64,000 nucleotides of DNA. Origin: CAZHAX01 sp964530325. Lineage in GTDB: Bacteria > Chloroflexota > Anaerolineae > B4-G1. Under the pieces are notes generated by a model. The model did no database searches. It was given only the letters and a program-made list of their open reading frames with translations, and was not told where the DNA came from. Shown here piece after piece: positions 25,401 to 33,779 of the stretch (positions are counted from its first letter, which is position 1; every line of letters begins with the position of its first letter). The stretch spans positions 1-64,000 of the forward strand of contig CAZHAX010000013.1 in NCBI GenBank assembly GCA_964530325.1. Direction: 5' to 3'. The position numbers were made by a program, and so were the translations under genes.

Positions 25401-25557
25401 CGGCCTGGATGGACGTGTAGCAGCCGCTGCCGCTGGGCCTGACGCAGAGCGTAGCGGCGCGGGCCGCTTCCGGCAGCGCGCCGAGCGCGCACAGCAGAGC
25501 CACGGCCAGCCCGCAACCGACAACGGAAACGGAGAACACACGGTGGTATCGCATCAC
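22444..25557 (-). CDS. Secreted right-handed beta-helix protein
   Basis: A 1037-residue protein with a signal peptide (about 1-34, ending AARAA), then CVRPSGSGCYTSIQAAVDAAGDGDTIRVAEG, the usual opening of DUF1565/NosD-type helices. Two stacks of about 20-residue coils follow, with repeated phrases of the kind N-x-V-x-G-N-x-A-x-x-x-G-x-G-x-GGG. A second opening (YVSQSTGSDMTGDGSSSSPF) starts the second helix near residue 690. It ends LRVFLPLVLRNR, a tail seen in three other proteins here. Such helices bind or cut polysaccharides, but no catalytic site is apparent. The start has GGAGG. Confidence 0.85.
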   Translation of the reverse strand: MMRYHRVFSVSVVGCGLAVALLCALGALPEAARAATLCVRPSGSGCYTSIQAAVDAAGDGDTIRVAEGIYYETVEIAKSVTLEGGWNADFSARDWDLFPTTVDAQRTGPTIWVQAPVSPTIEGFIITGGDDTAGLGWGGGIKIYAPGVIAPAGHTTIRHNVITDNVACTAGCQGHGGGIFVYRTTAAIEYNTIISNAARTAGDGGGQGGGVRVWTADATLLGNTIVSNTAVFSPTGLWTGKGGGVGTEHANDVVLIENVVQGNVATVEGPGYGGGVWAYAYMYGNHILSNTASVNGDGYGGGIYAYYLIELDDNLVQGNVASENGDGSGGGVYAIYLKSAVGNAIQGNSAGRGGGVYYKEYLGQLVFHDNTVSCNEATGSGTHDGGGGIASAADWIEMTGNEFYSNTAAGLGLGGGLLISAGERFIVRDNLFVENSAGVGGGIAISTATGTVVRNTVVGNSAVYGGGMSLLGRASPELDGNVVMSNTAAGYLGETAAGGVLVDVEDGVPVTLTNHIVARNATGSGGHGGGVYCFHGDCTLINNTIVDNDLGTYDEGVILGSSYSGTHAMRNNTIVGHSIGVWLRSGTATLDYNDSYDNSISVSGASWGANHVTYDPQFDDRSGGDYHLSLASLLIDEGDSGVDVPLDFEGDPRPRGSGIDIGADEAYRSESYVSQSTGSDMTGDGSSSSPFETVMKGIGETRTAGTVYVAGGLYSELVAITRSVELLGGYSKDDWSRDIAGHQTTIDAEGAGTAVAVHGEGVDATIEGFIVTHGDGSVYDSGGGIAVYDDAAAIIRYNVITDNGALNGAGGVMLWGSELRESVLDSNLICGNEAQGVFALPPLAGDPKAVMQGPESGGGVLLGGGRVLAVNNRIHGNSAGEGGDGMAISAYYGPVRIYHNTIVDNGGEGIRLMGAAAQALLRNNLIVGHGLGIAGATSLAASWDYNGFYDNGADYSPGLAGGGHDLHGPPVFADRAGGDFHIHTVSPMAGRGVDVGIGVDFEGEERPLPVGTRPDIGADELEQDPLRVFLPLVLRNR

Positions 25558-25596
25558 GCCCTCCTTGCGCCTTCTGCTCTTCGGCGAGCCGCCGGG

Positions 25597-25625
25597 AGTA
25601 TAGCCCAGATGCCGGGCTCAGTCAA
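25597..25625 (-). promoter_or_regulatory. Promoter of the large beta-helix gene
   Basis: On the minus strand, TTGACT (25625-25620), 17 bases and TATACT (25602-25597) precede the start by about 40 bases. The rest of the 308-base gap up to 25865 shows only the opposing promoter. Confidence 0.7.
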
Positions 25626-25823
25626 TCAAGGGCAGCATCCACCCCACGCTGAACCGTCGCTGCACGCCGGTCACCCACCGGATGGCTGATCGGCCGGAAA
25701 GGCTACCGTGAGCCACCCGGCCGAGAAGAGGCAGGCTCGCATGGCCCTGGGCGCTCGCCCGTCGCCGCAACGCCGCTTCGACAGAGCATGTCCTGGCTCG
25801 CGGAGCTCAGGCCGTATTCCTGC

Positions 25824-25851
25824 TTGCGTCCATGGACAGATGGGATACACT
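25824..25851 (+). promoter_or_regulatory. Possible promoter of the DNA methylase
   Basis: TTGCGT (25824-25829), 16 bases and TACACT (25846-25851) end 14 bases before the ATG, so the mRNA would be nearly leaderless. Confidence 0.4.
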
Positions 25852-25865
25852 GTGCTGCGCTTGCG

Positions 25866-26888
25866 ATGAACTACATCGGGTCGAAGTACAAGCTCCTGGG
25901 CGAGATCGAGGCCATTCTCGATGAGCACGGGGTCCCTGCNNNNNNNNNNNNNNNNNNNNNNNNNNNNNNNNNNNNNNNNNNNNNNNNNNNNNNNNNNNNN
26001 NNNNNNNNNNNNNNNNNNNNNNNNNNNNNNNNNNNNNNNTACTCGATCAACGGCAGGGAGCCCCTCGCGGGCGACCTCGCCTGTGCCCAGGTGCTGCGCT
26101 ATCTGAATGCACTCGAGGGGGCCCGAGGACCGTTCTACGAGGCCTACTGCCGGGGGGGAAGGTCCCGCCGGCTGTACTTCTCCAAGAAGAACGGCAGGCG
26201 CATCCAGGCAATCCGCGATGCGATCGAGGGCTGGGATGCCGAGGGACTGCTCTCGCAGCCCGAGAAGGCCTGGTTGGTCGCCTGCCTGATCGAGTCGGCC
26301 GACCGGGTAGCGAACACAGCCTCAGTCTACGGCGCCTTTCTGAAGCACGTCAAGGCCTCGGCTCGCAAGCCGCTGAGGATGGTCGCTCTCAGGCCGGTGC
26401 CATCGCCCCATCCGGCGGGCCAGCACCGTGTCTTCCGCGAGGATGGGCTGGCGCTGCTGGAGCGGCTTGGGAAGGCGAACATCCAGCTGACCTACATCGA
26501 CACGCCCTACAACCACCGCCAGTACGCGGCCAACTACCACATCCTGGAGACGATAGCCCGGTGGGACGTCGATCAGTTCGAGCCCCGCGGCGTCACCGGC
26601 TTGCGCGAGGCAGAGGAGTTGCGTTCAGACTTCTGTCTGAGGACCGCGGTCGAGAAGGCCTACCGGCAGCTGTTTCGCCGCCTGCGCTCGGACTACGTCC
26701 TCCTATCCTACAATGACGAAGGGCTGCTGGACAGGAAAGCCCTGGTCTCCCTATTCGACGAGTTCTGCAGCGATGTCGATTTCAGGGAGATGGAGTGGAA
26801 ACGCTTCCGGGCGGACATCGACCGGGAGAACCGCGTCTACAAGCGGGATCGGCTGCACGAGTACCTCGTCCTGGGCAGGCCGAAGTAG
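25866..26888 (+). CDS. D12-class N6-adenine DNA methyltransferase, interrupted by a gap
   Basis: MNYIGSKYKLLGEIEAIL is the motif X/I start of D12 (Dam-like) adenine methylases. After 100 N the reading frame continues with a DNA recognition region, TYIDTPYNHRQYAANYH (the DPPY-type catalytic motif IV, here DTPY) and VLLSYNDEGLL. It transfers methyl from S-adenosylmethionine to adenine in a short site. About 24 residues before and 283 after the gap are visible; the central FxGxG-containing stretch is missing. No restriction gene is adjacent, so it may be an orphan regulator. The real length across the gap is unknown. Confidence 0.8.
   Translation: MNYIGSKYKLLGEIEAILDEHGVPXXXXXXXXXXXXXXXXXXXXXXXXXXXXXXXXXXYSINGREPLAGDLACAQVLRYLNALEGARGPFYEAYCRGGRSRRLYFSKKNGRRIQAIRDAIEGWDAEGLLSQPEKAWLVACLIESADRVANTASVYGAFLKHVKASARKPLRMVALRPVPSPHPAGQHRVFREDGLALLERLGKANIQLTYIDTPYNHRQYAANYHILETIARWDVDQFEPRGVTGLREAEELRSDFCLRTAVEKAYRQLFRRLRSDYVLLSYNDEGLLDRKALVSLFDEFCSDVDFREMEWKRFRADIDRENRVYKRDRLHEYLVLGRPK
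25940..26039. other. Assembly gap of 100 N inside the methylase
   Basis: Exactly 100 undetermined bases. The flanks do not repeat each other. The reading frame is open across it only by assumption. Confidence 0.95.
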
Positions 26889-27019
26889 GCGCTTCTCCAG
26901 GCACAGCGGGTGCGGCGACCTGCAACCGCCTGTCTGGTACTCCGTAGACTGCGATATCCCCGGGCGGCGCCGACTCGCAGGGGCGTATCGATCATCTAGC
27001 GCGAGGAGACAACACAGAG

Positions 27020-28435
27020 GTGCCCAACAGGCTGTACAGAGTGCCGCGCTGCTGCTTCATTGTGCTGATCGCGTTTGTGGTTGGCTGCAGCTCCCAGCGG
27101 CCAACTTCGGGGCCGACAGTGACGGCCACGCCTTCTGCCACCAAGACGGCAGGGCCTACGCCCACCGCAGCGCCGACCGCTACACCCACTCCCTCACCAA
27201 CTGCAGTGCCCACGCCGGCTCTGGTAATCACCCGCTTCCAGCTGCCGGATCCGGCCAGCGGCAGCGAGGACTTCGAGGAGGGCAGCGGAGCGATGCCGGA
27301 TGGCTGGGGCGTCGATCAGTGGGAGCAGCGCTCCGCCTTCACCTGGGAGGAGGCCGGGGTCGGGCGCGACGGGTCGCGGTGTGTCAGCATAGAGACGATA
27401 GATCCCGACGGCAACGACGCCCGATGGACACGTACCCTGCAGCTGACACCGGAGGGCTGGTACAGCCTCTCCGGATGGGTCAGAGGCGAGCGCCTGAGCA
27501 ACGCGACCGGAGATCTGGCGGCCAACCTCTCGCTCATGGACTCCTGGCAGGTCTCCTCCTCAGGCCCGGGGACCTTCGACTGGACGAAGCTCGACCTCAC
27601 CCTCCAGGCGAACGTGAGCGGCGAGGTCACCATTGCCTGCCGGCTGGGCTGCTGGGGAAGCCTGGTCACGGGCAAGGCCTACTTCGACGATCTGACGATC
27701 ACACCGCTGACCAGGTATGAAGGGCAGCACCACTACCTGATCCTGGAGGAGGCAGATATCGCCGCCTCCGGGATCAGCGACGCGGCACTGGCCGGATGGC
27801 AGGCCAGGCTCGATCAGGTGTACGAGGCCTACGCGCAGCTCGTCGGCGACGTGCCTTTCGATGGCCAGCGGATCGGCATCGCCGCGGTACGCCAGTATCC
27901 CGGCGGATGGGCTGTCGCCGGCAATCCTATCAGGTGGCACCAGCCCTACGTGAGCGAGAGCCTCTACATAATCGCGAACGAGGGCGACTGGTCGTTCGGC
28001 GTGGTCCACGAGCTGGGGCACGATTTCGACCTCGACTACCGCTGGGTGTGGGACGCGGAGCTGCTGGCCAACGTCAAGCTGGAGTCCATCGTGGAGGCTC
28101 TTGACGCCACCGTCGTCTTCGACGGCCAGAGCTACCAGGGCGAGGAGCTCCGTGACGTCTTCGCCGCCAGCTACGCCGAGGCCCGCAGCCGGGGCGAGTA
28201 CAACTGGGCGGTGATCCACGTTCGCTTCGCCGAGCTGCGCGATGACTACGGATGGGAGCTCTTCCAGCAGGCCTTCCGCGCCTACCCTGCGGCGTCCGAC
28301 CCTGCCTGTCCCGTGTCTCGGCTGGACAAGTTCCTGCTCTTCATCGACATCCTGAGCCAGATCAGCGGAGCGGACATCCAGGCCCGGTTCGAGGAGGGCG
28401 AGTGGGAGTGGATGACGAACGACCTGAGCGAGTAG
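27020..28435 (+). CDS. Lipoprotein with M60-like zinc metallopeptidase domain
   Basis: The 471-residue protein has lipobox FVVGC (Cys23), a Thr/Pro linker (about 28-70), a jelly-roll carbohydrate-binding-like domain (about 75-235) and a C-terminal peptidase domain. VVHELGHDFDLD gives HExxH with His330, Glu331 and His334, and the downstream LESIVE may give the third ligand, as in M60/enhancin enzymes, which cleave mucin-type glycoproteins. It is anchored outside the membrane. The GTG start is preceded by GAGGAG at rather long spacing. The peptidase family assignment rests on motif spacing only. Confidence 0.72.
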   Translation: MPNRLYRVPRCCFIVLIAFVVGCSSQRPTSGPTVTATPSATKTAGPTPTAAPTATPTPSPTAVPTPALVITRFQLPDPASGSEDFEEGSGAMPDGWGVDQWEQRSAFTWEEAGVGRDGSRCVSIETIDPDGNDARWTRTLQLTPEGWYSLSGWVRGERLSNATGDLAANLSLMDSWQVSSSGPGTFDWTKLDLTLQANVSGEVTIACRLGCWGSLVTGKAYFDDLTITPLTRYEGQHHYLILEEADIAASGISDAALAGWQARLDQVYEAYAQLVGDVPFDGQRIGIAAVRQYPGGWAVAGNPIRWHQPYVSESLYIIANEGDWSFGVVHELGHDFDLDYRWVWDAELLANVKLESIVEALDATVVFDGQSYQGEELRDVFAASYAEARSRGEYNWAVIHVRFAELRDDYGWELFQQAFRAYPAASDPACPVSRLDKFLLFIDILSQISGADIQARFEEGEWEWMTNDLSE

Positions 28436-28456
28436 AACCGGCTGGGAAGGTGAGGT

Positions 28457-29101
28457 GTGCCATTGTCCGCTAAGGAGAGCTCGCCGCCTATCAGCCGCTT
28501 GCCCTGCACAGTTCAGAACCGCGCTAGCTGTGAGGGCTGCCACCTGGAATCGCAACTCATGTGTCGCTTCGAGCGAAGCGACCTGCTCTCCTTCCTGTTT
28601 GGCTTCCTACCCTTTGGCATCGCCGTAGTCGCCGGGCTGGTCCGCAGCGGCCTCGGACTATACCTGCTGGGATGGTTGGCCTATTGGCCATTCTTCTTCT
28701 TCGTCTGGGAGGGCAGGGTGCTGTGCAGCCACTGCCCCTACTGGGCAGTGGAAGGCCGGATGCTGCGCTGTCACGCCAACTACGGGGTGATCAAGTTCTG
28801 GAGGTATCGGCCCGGCCCGATGAGCGGCTGGGAGAAGGCCCAGTTCATCCTGGGAGGCGCGCTCTTCATTGGCTTCCCGCTCGTGCTGCTGCTGGTCGGC
28901 GCAGAGTACGTTCTGGCGCTGATCGCCGCTGCAGCCGCCGTCGACGCCGTCTACAACCTGTGGCGGCACGGCTGCTCCAGGTGCGTCAACTTCTCCTGCC
29001 CCGCCAACCACGTGCCCAAGCAGGTTGTGGATGCCTACCTGAGGCGCAACCCAGCGATGCTCGAGGCGTGGGAGGAATCGGGTTACGTCCTGGGGGACTA
29101 G
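28457..29101 (+). CDS. Cys-rich integral membrane protein, unknown function
   Basis: The 214-residue protein has a cytoplasmic-looking N-terminus with CEGCHLESQLMC, two close helices (LLSFLFGFLPFGIAVVAGL and LLGWLAYWPFFFFVW), CSHCPYW, two more helices (FILGGALFIGFPLVLLLVGA and VLALIAAAAAVDAVY) and GCSRCVNFSCPANHV. The repeated CxxC pairs suggest metal or disulfide chemistry. The GTG follows GGGAAGGTGAGGT, 22 bases after the M60 lipoprotein, so the two may be co-expressed. I do not recognise the family. Confidence 0.7.
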   Translation: MPLSAKESSPPISRLPCTVQNRASCEGCHLESQLMCRFERSDLLSFLFGFLPFGIAVVAGLVRSGLGLYLLGWLAYWPFFFFVWEGRVLCSHCPYWAVEGRMLRCHANYGVIKFWRYRPGPMSGWEKAQFILGGALFIGFPLVLLLVGAEYVLALIAAAAAVDAVYNLWRHGCSRCVNFSCPANHVPKQVVDAYLRRNPAMLEAWEESGYVLGD

Positions 29102-29167
29102 GCGGTAGGTCGCGGCCCGGCAGCGTGTCTCAGGTGAGCGGCACCTCCGAAGTGCCGGTGACCCGGG

Positions 29168-30553
29168 TCACTGCGAAGGATGCTGCGAGAGCAACTCGTC
29201 CAGCATCTCCGCGCCGCTGCGGCCGGTGCGGCCGCTCGTAGCCTGGGCCAGATCGGCGCGCAGGCCGGCCAGCAGGTCCGCACCGGTTGCCTTCTCGGCG
29301 AGCACGGCGGCGCGGGCGGCGTTGGCCATCGCGTAGCGGGGCTCGGGCCGGGCCAGGTCCTCGAAGAACCAGGCGCAGCTGGCGTACATCTGCTGCCTGT
29401 AGAACTGGGACTCGAGAAGGCCCAGCAGCCGGCCACTCTCCTCCGCTGTGAGCCGGCCTAGGCCCTTCTCGACGAGATAGCTGGGGCCGTCCATCTGTCC
29501 CAGCACGACGGCGATGTAGCCGTCCCTCAGCGGCCAGGGATCCGTGCCCATCCTGCCCGCCTCGTGCTCGTAGAGCCCGTCCAGTTCACCGGCCAGGCGG
29601 TCGAGCGCCCGGCGTAGATGGCCTTTCCATGCACTGTCGCCCGCTGTACAGGTGCAGCCCTGCGCCCAGCGCCCCAGCCCATGCTGGCAGCTCCAGGCCG
29701 TGTTGTCCAGGACCTGGATCTCCTTTTGCGCCGGATGGTCCCGCAGGTGCAGGCCGAGCGTCGTCAGCGCGTTCCCGTGCCTGTCGCCGCCAGCCAGCAG
29801 CCGGGCCAGGAAGTCCACCCCCTGGCGCTGATGATGTCCGAACGTCTCCCCATCCGTGGCGATCAGCCGCAGGCCGGCGTGCCGGCCGGACGGGCCGGCG
29901 CAAGCCCGAATCCAGGCCTCCGCCCTGCCCAGCTCCGGCATCTGAAAGGACAGACCGTCGGACAGCCCCCGGTCGCGGACGAAGACGGCGATGTCGCCGC
30001 CCTCTCCCAGCCCAACCCTGTAGGGGCCGGCCCCGCCGCCTGGTTCGCCGGACACCTGCTCATCGGAGAGGATGGAGAACCGCACTCCCTCCTCTGCCAG
30101 CACCTGGAGCGTCTCCTGGTCGACCGCCATCTCCGGCAGCCACATCCCGAGCGGCTGATTGCCGAAGCGGTGCCTGTAGGCGGCGAGGCCCCAGCGCACC
30201 TGGCAGACCTTGTCCCTCCGGGCGGCCAGGGGGAGAATCGTGTGGTGGAATGGCTGGGCCAACGCGTTCGCCACCCCGTGTTCCTCCCGGTAGGCCCGTG
30301 CTGCAGCTATGATCCGGGAGTAGGTCGCATGGGCGTTCGTCTCCAGCCAGCCGGCCAGGGTCTCCCCCAGATTGAAGCTGATCTGCTCGAAGTGGCCGGC
30401 CTCGGCATTCGGCGCGTAGCACTCGGCGGTGATGCGCTCGTTCCAGTTGGCATAGGGGGCCGCGTCCGGCTCGTGCGGAACGACGCCGGTGAAAGGGTCC
30501 GCCCGGGGCGGCTGGTAGAAGTGACCGTGAATGCAAAGCAGGTGGTCGGGCAT
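29168..30553 (-). CDS. GH57 family glycosidase (alpha-amylase/branching-enzyme type)
   Basis: The 461-residue protein begins CIHGHFYQPPR, the first GH57 motif (HxHxP variant). GMWLPEMAV carries nucleophile Glu141, ATDGETFGHH the acid/base Asp, and NERITAECYAPN is another family motif. The C-terminal part matches the helical DUF3536 found on such proteins. GH57 enzymes act on alpha-glucans (amylase, 4-alpha-glucanotransferase, branching enzyme); this subgroup is uncharacterised. No signal peptide is seen, so it probably acts on intracellular glycogen with the phosphorylase at 62-64 kb. Confidence 0.87.
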   Translation of the reverse strand: MPDHLLCIHGHFYQPPRADPFTGVVPHEPDAAPYANWNERITAECYAPNAEAGHFEQISFNLGETLAGWLETNAHATYSRIIAAARAYREEHGVANALAQPFHHTILPLAARRDKVCQVRWGLAAYRHRFGNQPLGMWLPEMAVDQETLQVLAEEGVRFSILSDEQVSGEPGGGAGPYRVGLGEGGDIAVFVRDRGLSDGLSFQMPELGRAEAWIRACAGPSGRHAGLRLIATDGETFGHHQRQGVDFLARLLAGGDRHGNALTTLGLHLRDHPAQKEIQVLDNTAWSCQHGLGRWAQGCTCTAGDSAWKGHLRRALDRLAGELDGLYEHEAGRMGTDPWPLRDGYIAVVLGQMDGPSYLVEKGLGRLTAEESGRLLGLLESQFYRQQMYASCAWFFEDLARPEPRYAMANAARAAVLAEKATGADLLAGLRADLAQATSGRTGRSGAEMLDELLSQHPSQ

Positions 30554-30596
30554 GGTGATCAGGGCCTTGGTATCAGGACTCAGCGTTCGCTTTCGG

Positions 30597-32071
30597 CTAA
30601 TTGCGCTGGACGAGTGGGAGGTGCGCCCGATACGGGTTGACGATGACTGCCGAGGTCAAGGTCGCCGTGACGTAGCCGGGGGCGACGACTTCTGCCGCGT
30701 TCTCTACCAATAGGGGGGCAACGGCCGTCACGGTAGCGACGTAGGTGATGGTCACGGCCGGCGTATCGCTGAGCGTGCCGCTCCAGGTGAGAGTCGGCCA
30801 GCCGGCGTCGCTCCACGCGCCGGCCGTCGCCGTCAGCGTGCCGCTGACGTAGCCCAGCGCCGAGGGAAGCGTGTCGGTCAGGTAGATGGTACTGGAGACA
30901 GGCGCGGCGACGTTCTGCAGGACGACGGTGTAGGTGATGGCGTGGCCCGTAACGGCCGTCATCGTCGAGCTGCTCTTCAGCGATTCGCCCGGCCCGCTCC
31001 AGCCGGCCAGCCGGGCCATCATCCACCAGAAGGCCCGCCCCTTCAGGTTGCAGTTGAGCGGCTCGGAGTGGGCGCAGCCGCAGGAGGCACACAGTGGGTC
31101 GCCTACATGGTCGGCGCACCACTCAGTGGCCCAGTTGCCTGAGTCGTACACGCACGTGTCATGCGCACCGCGATCGAGGAAGTACTCGTAGTCCGGATCG
31201 TAGCTTTCGATATCTGCAAAGTCGAAGAGCACGCCATTGGTGGCGATGACGTGGTCGCGGATCTGGTTGTTGCGCGCGTGCAGGTTGCCTGCCTCGCCGG
31301 TGCCGTTGAGATGGCCGGTCATATAGACGAAGGTAATGCTGGGGTAGTCCGCCTCCAGTCCGTCCATCAGGCCGAGATAGGTGCTGATATACTCCGGGCT
31401 GGCCCAGCTTNNNNNNNNNNNNNNNNNNNNNNNNNNNNNNNNNNNNNNNNNNNNNNNNNNNNNNNNNNNNNNNNNNNNNNNNNNNNNNNNNNNNNNNNNN
31501 NNNNNNNNNNCAGTCCGTCCATCAGGCCGAGATAGGTGCTGATATACTCCGGGCTGGCCCAGCTTGCCTGGCCGCACCAGGACCAGACGACGACGTTGCG
31601 ATCCCCGTGTGCAGTCAGGTAGTTTCGTGTCTCCACTTCCCACGCTGTGTTGTTCGGGTTGCCGAGATCGCCCATGTCGTAGGCATGATCATCGAGCGAG
31701 AGCTCGCCGGCTACGACGGAGCCGTCGTCGGTGAAGTCGTAGAGGCCGCCGAATGCGGGGTTGTTCATCATGACGTACATTCCGGTCACCGGCTGGGTAC
31801 CGTGGGAGGTGTGAGCATAGAAGACCCGCAGCAGGGCCTTCGCCTGCTCGATCCAGTAGTCGGGGATCTTGCTCAGGTCGGTGCAGGTGTGATCGATGAT
31901 GATCGGCCCGCCCTCCGCGCCGGCGGCGCGCGTGGCGTCCCCTTCAGACGGCACACCAGCCAGTGTCGACGGTGGAGAAGCTGCGCCGGACGCTGCGGTG
32001 GTCCACATGACAATCGTGGTGGCCAGGACGGCGACGGCCACACAGGCGAGCACGCGGATACGTCCACTCAT
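30597..32071 (-). CDS. Secreted SGNH-like protein with DUF11 domain (split by a false gap)
   Basis: A signal peptide (about residues 1-30, ending TAASGAA) is followed by an unrecognised domain with DHTCTDLSKIP and YAHTSHGTQPVTGMYV, then VVVWSWCGQASWASP, VYMTGHLNG and a DUF11-like repeat (TAVTGHAITYTVVLQN...TLPSALGYVSGTL). It ends AHLPLVQRN. The SHG...CGQ...TGH pattern hints at a hydrolase of the SGNH type, but this is a guess. A gap of 100 N flanked by identical 55-base copies interrupts it; joining the copies gives one open frame of about 440 residues. The start is ATG 32071 with GGAG. Confidence 0.72.
31356..31410. repeat. 55-base repeat, left copy at gap edge
   Basis: This is identical to 31511-31565 on the other side of the 100 N. 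The length of 55 equals a common assembler k-mer, so the two contig ends overlap and the copy is artificial. Confidence 0.9.
31411..31510. other. Assembly gap of 100 N, probably artefactual
   Basis: The gap sits between two exact 55-base copies. The true sequence is probably contiguous, with one copy and no N. Confidence 0.9.
31511..31565. repeat. 55-base repeat, right copy at gap edge
   Basis: Second copy of the 31356-31410 sequence. Confidence 0.9.
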
Positions 32072-32082
32072 TGAAGCTCCTT

Positions 32083-33732
32083 TCACTGGCCGCGGAGGAT
32101 CAGCGGCAGATGTACGGAGATGTCGGTGGGCATCACGCGCACCGTATCCGTGAGGAAGGGCGCGCTGTCGCCTACCGCGTAGAGCGTGATAGTGTACCAG
32201 ACGTAGTTGTCCAGGCCGGCGAGCACGAGTTCGCGCGTGGTGCTCATGGGATCGGTGGTCGTATATGGCGCGGTCAGCGTGGTCGTGTAGTAGTCGATCT
32301 CCCAGGTCGCGGTCACGGGTAGAATGGTGCGCACGGCCCAGCGCAGTCTGGCCGATCGGTCGCCGGGCGAGCCGCTCAGCACCAGGTCGTTCGTCAGCGG
32401 ATGGGGGTACTTGTAGGGTGTATAGCCCGGCCGCACCGTGTCGTTGTAGTAGTCCCTGCCCTCCTGGATATGCACCGCAGTCATGGCGCACATGACGGGA
32501 TTGAGCACAATGTCCACGTCCGACCCATAGAATTTGTTGCCCCACTCGTAGAGCGGCTGGAGAGACTGCGCGGCGTAGCGGCCCCAGTCGGTGGAGCGAC
32601 CGATCTGATCGCGGCAGGGGTAACCGGACATCCCGGGCTGGTTGCCATCGAAAGGGCTCGTCCCGTCACACCTGTCCCAGGGATCGTGGCAGTCGTAGCC
32701 GCTCAGACCATCGCACGTCCTCTGATCGTCGACGTGGATGTGGGGCGTCGTGTAGCTGCCGGTGATGACGTTGTCGAACACCACGCCCGTGCCTCCGCGA
32801 AGCAGGAACGGGCGGTAGGTGGGGGTCGTCGCCACCATCGTGTTCGAGTAGATCTCATAGCTGAACGTTGCCCGCAGGCCGCTGGGGCAGCCGCTGTGGG
32901 CCTCCACGTGGGTGTTCGTCATCGTGTTGTAGCGGAAGACGTAGCGGGCGCCGCTCCCGGCATCGACCGCGTTGCAGTGGACCGTGCACTCGAAGTCGTT
33001 ATCCTCTATGTAGACCGCATTCTCTGTGCCCAGGGTCAGGGGCCTCATCCAGGCCGCGTCCTCGTCATCCCGCACCAGCACCCGTGAGTTGAGGAACGAG
33101 TTGTGATCGACCAGGCCGTAGATGCGGCCGGAGGGGTAGACGGCGGTGAAGAATGCCGAGTGGTTCTCGAACCGGTTGTGGTCGATGCGGAAGGCCCGGC
33201 TGGCGCCCTTGATGTTGACTGCGGCCGGCGAGTTCACTCCCGTGAAGGTGAAGCCGGTGATCCTGAAGAGCTTCCCGTCCTCGGCGTCCACTATGATCAG
33301 TGAGTTGTTCCAGCCGGTGCCGGTGGCATCGGTGATGACAGTCTGCCCTACACCGGCGCCCTGCAGGATGATCCCCTTGCCGGCGATGCGCACCGCAGGC
33401 TCGCTGTCTACCGAGGTCGTCCATGCGCAAGCGCCGGCGGGCACAAGGACGAAGTCGCCGTCACTCGCGGCGTCGATGGCCGCCTGGACGTGCGCCTGAG
33501 AGCAGCTGGCGGCGTAGAAGATGCCCTCGCCGTCCGCGGCGGCTCGCGCAGGCCAGGGCGGCGCTGCTGCATCGAGGCCGGCTGTCCTGCCCAGCGTCGA
33601 GGTTCCTGCCGCCAGCGTGCACACCGCCGGCACGGCCAGGGCCAGGGCGAGGACGCAGGGGACCCAGCGCCTGGAACCGGCGTGGACACCCTCCAGTCGT
33701 CGGGCGCCTATGGGCCTCACTAGTGTTGGCAT
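32083..33732 (-). CDS. Secreted beta-helix protein with C-terminal FN3-like module
   Basis: The 549-residue protein starts at the ATG at 33732; a longer frame upstream lacks signals. A signal segment (about 25-45, VLALALAVPAVCTLAAG) precedes SQAHVQAAIDAASDGDFVLVP, the opening of a pectate-lyase-like beta-helix (about 65-435) with FRIDHNRFENHS and FRYNTMTNTH turns. The last 100 residues form a beta module with WEIDYYTTTLTAPY and LAGLDNYVWYTITLY, shared with the next gene, and the tail VHLPLILRGQ. It begins 47 bases after that gene and ends 11 bases before the next. The substrate is unknown. Confidence 0.8.
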   Translation of the reverse strand: MPTLVRPIGARRLEGVHAGSRRWVPCVLALALAVPAVCTLAAGTSTLGRTAGLDAAAPPWPARAAADGEGIFYAASCSQAHVQAAIDAASDGDFVLVPAGACAWTTSVDSEPAVRIAGKGIILQGAGVGQTVITDATGTGWNNSLIIVDAEDGKLFRITGFTFTGVNSPAAVNIKGASRAFRIDHNRFENHSAFFTAVYPSGRIYGLVDHNSFLNSRVLVRDDEDAAWMRPLTLGTENAVYIEDNDFECTVHCNAVDAGSGARYVFRYNTMTNTHVEAHSGCPSGLRATFSYEIYSNTMVATTPTYRPFLLRGGTGVVFDNVITGSYTTPHIHVDDQRTCDGLSGYDCHDPWDRCDGTSPFDGNQPGMSGYPCRDQIGRSTDWGRYAAQSLQPLYEWGNKFYGSDVDIVLNPVMCAMTAVHIQEGRDYYNDTVRPGYTPYKYPHPLTNDLVLSGSPGDRSARLRWAVRTILPVTATWEIDYYTTTLTAPYTTTDPMSTTRELVLAGLDNYVWYTITLYAVGDSAPFLTDTVRVMPTDISVHLPLILRGQ

Positions 33733-33779
33733 TGTCCTGATCTCTCCGGGTGCGCGTGCCCAGGGCGGCGCGCCGATCT

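Noticed and set aside
22444..25557. CRISPR array or tandem DNA repeat in the beta-helix gene
   Set aside because: The periodic GC-rich pattern comes from protein coil repeats and not from identical DNA repeats with spacers.
23677..25689. Open frame of 670 codons on the plus strand
   Set aside because: It is fully antisense to the beta-helix gene, has no recognisable domain and results from the GC-rich repeats of that gene.
15399..26039. Overlap artefact at the first two gaps
   Set aside because: The flanks of 15399-15498 and 25940-26039 do not repeat each other, unlike the third gap.
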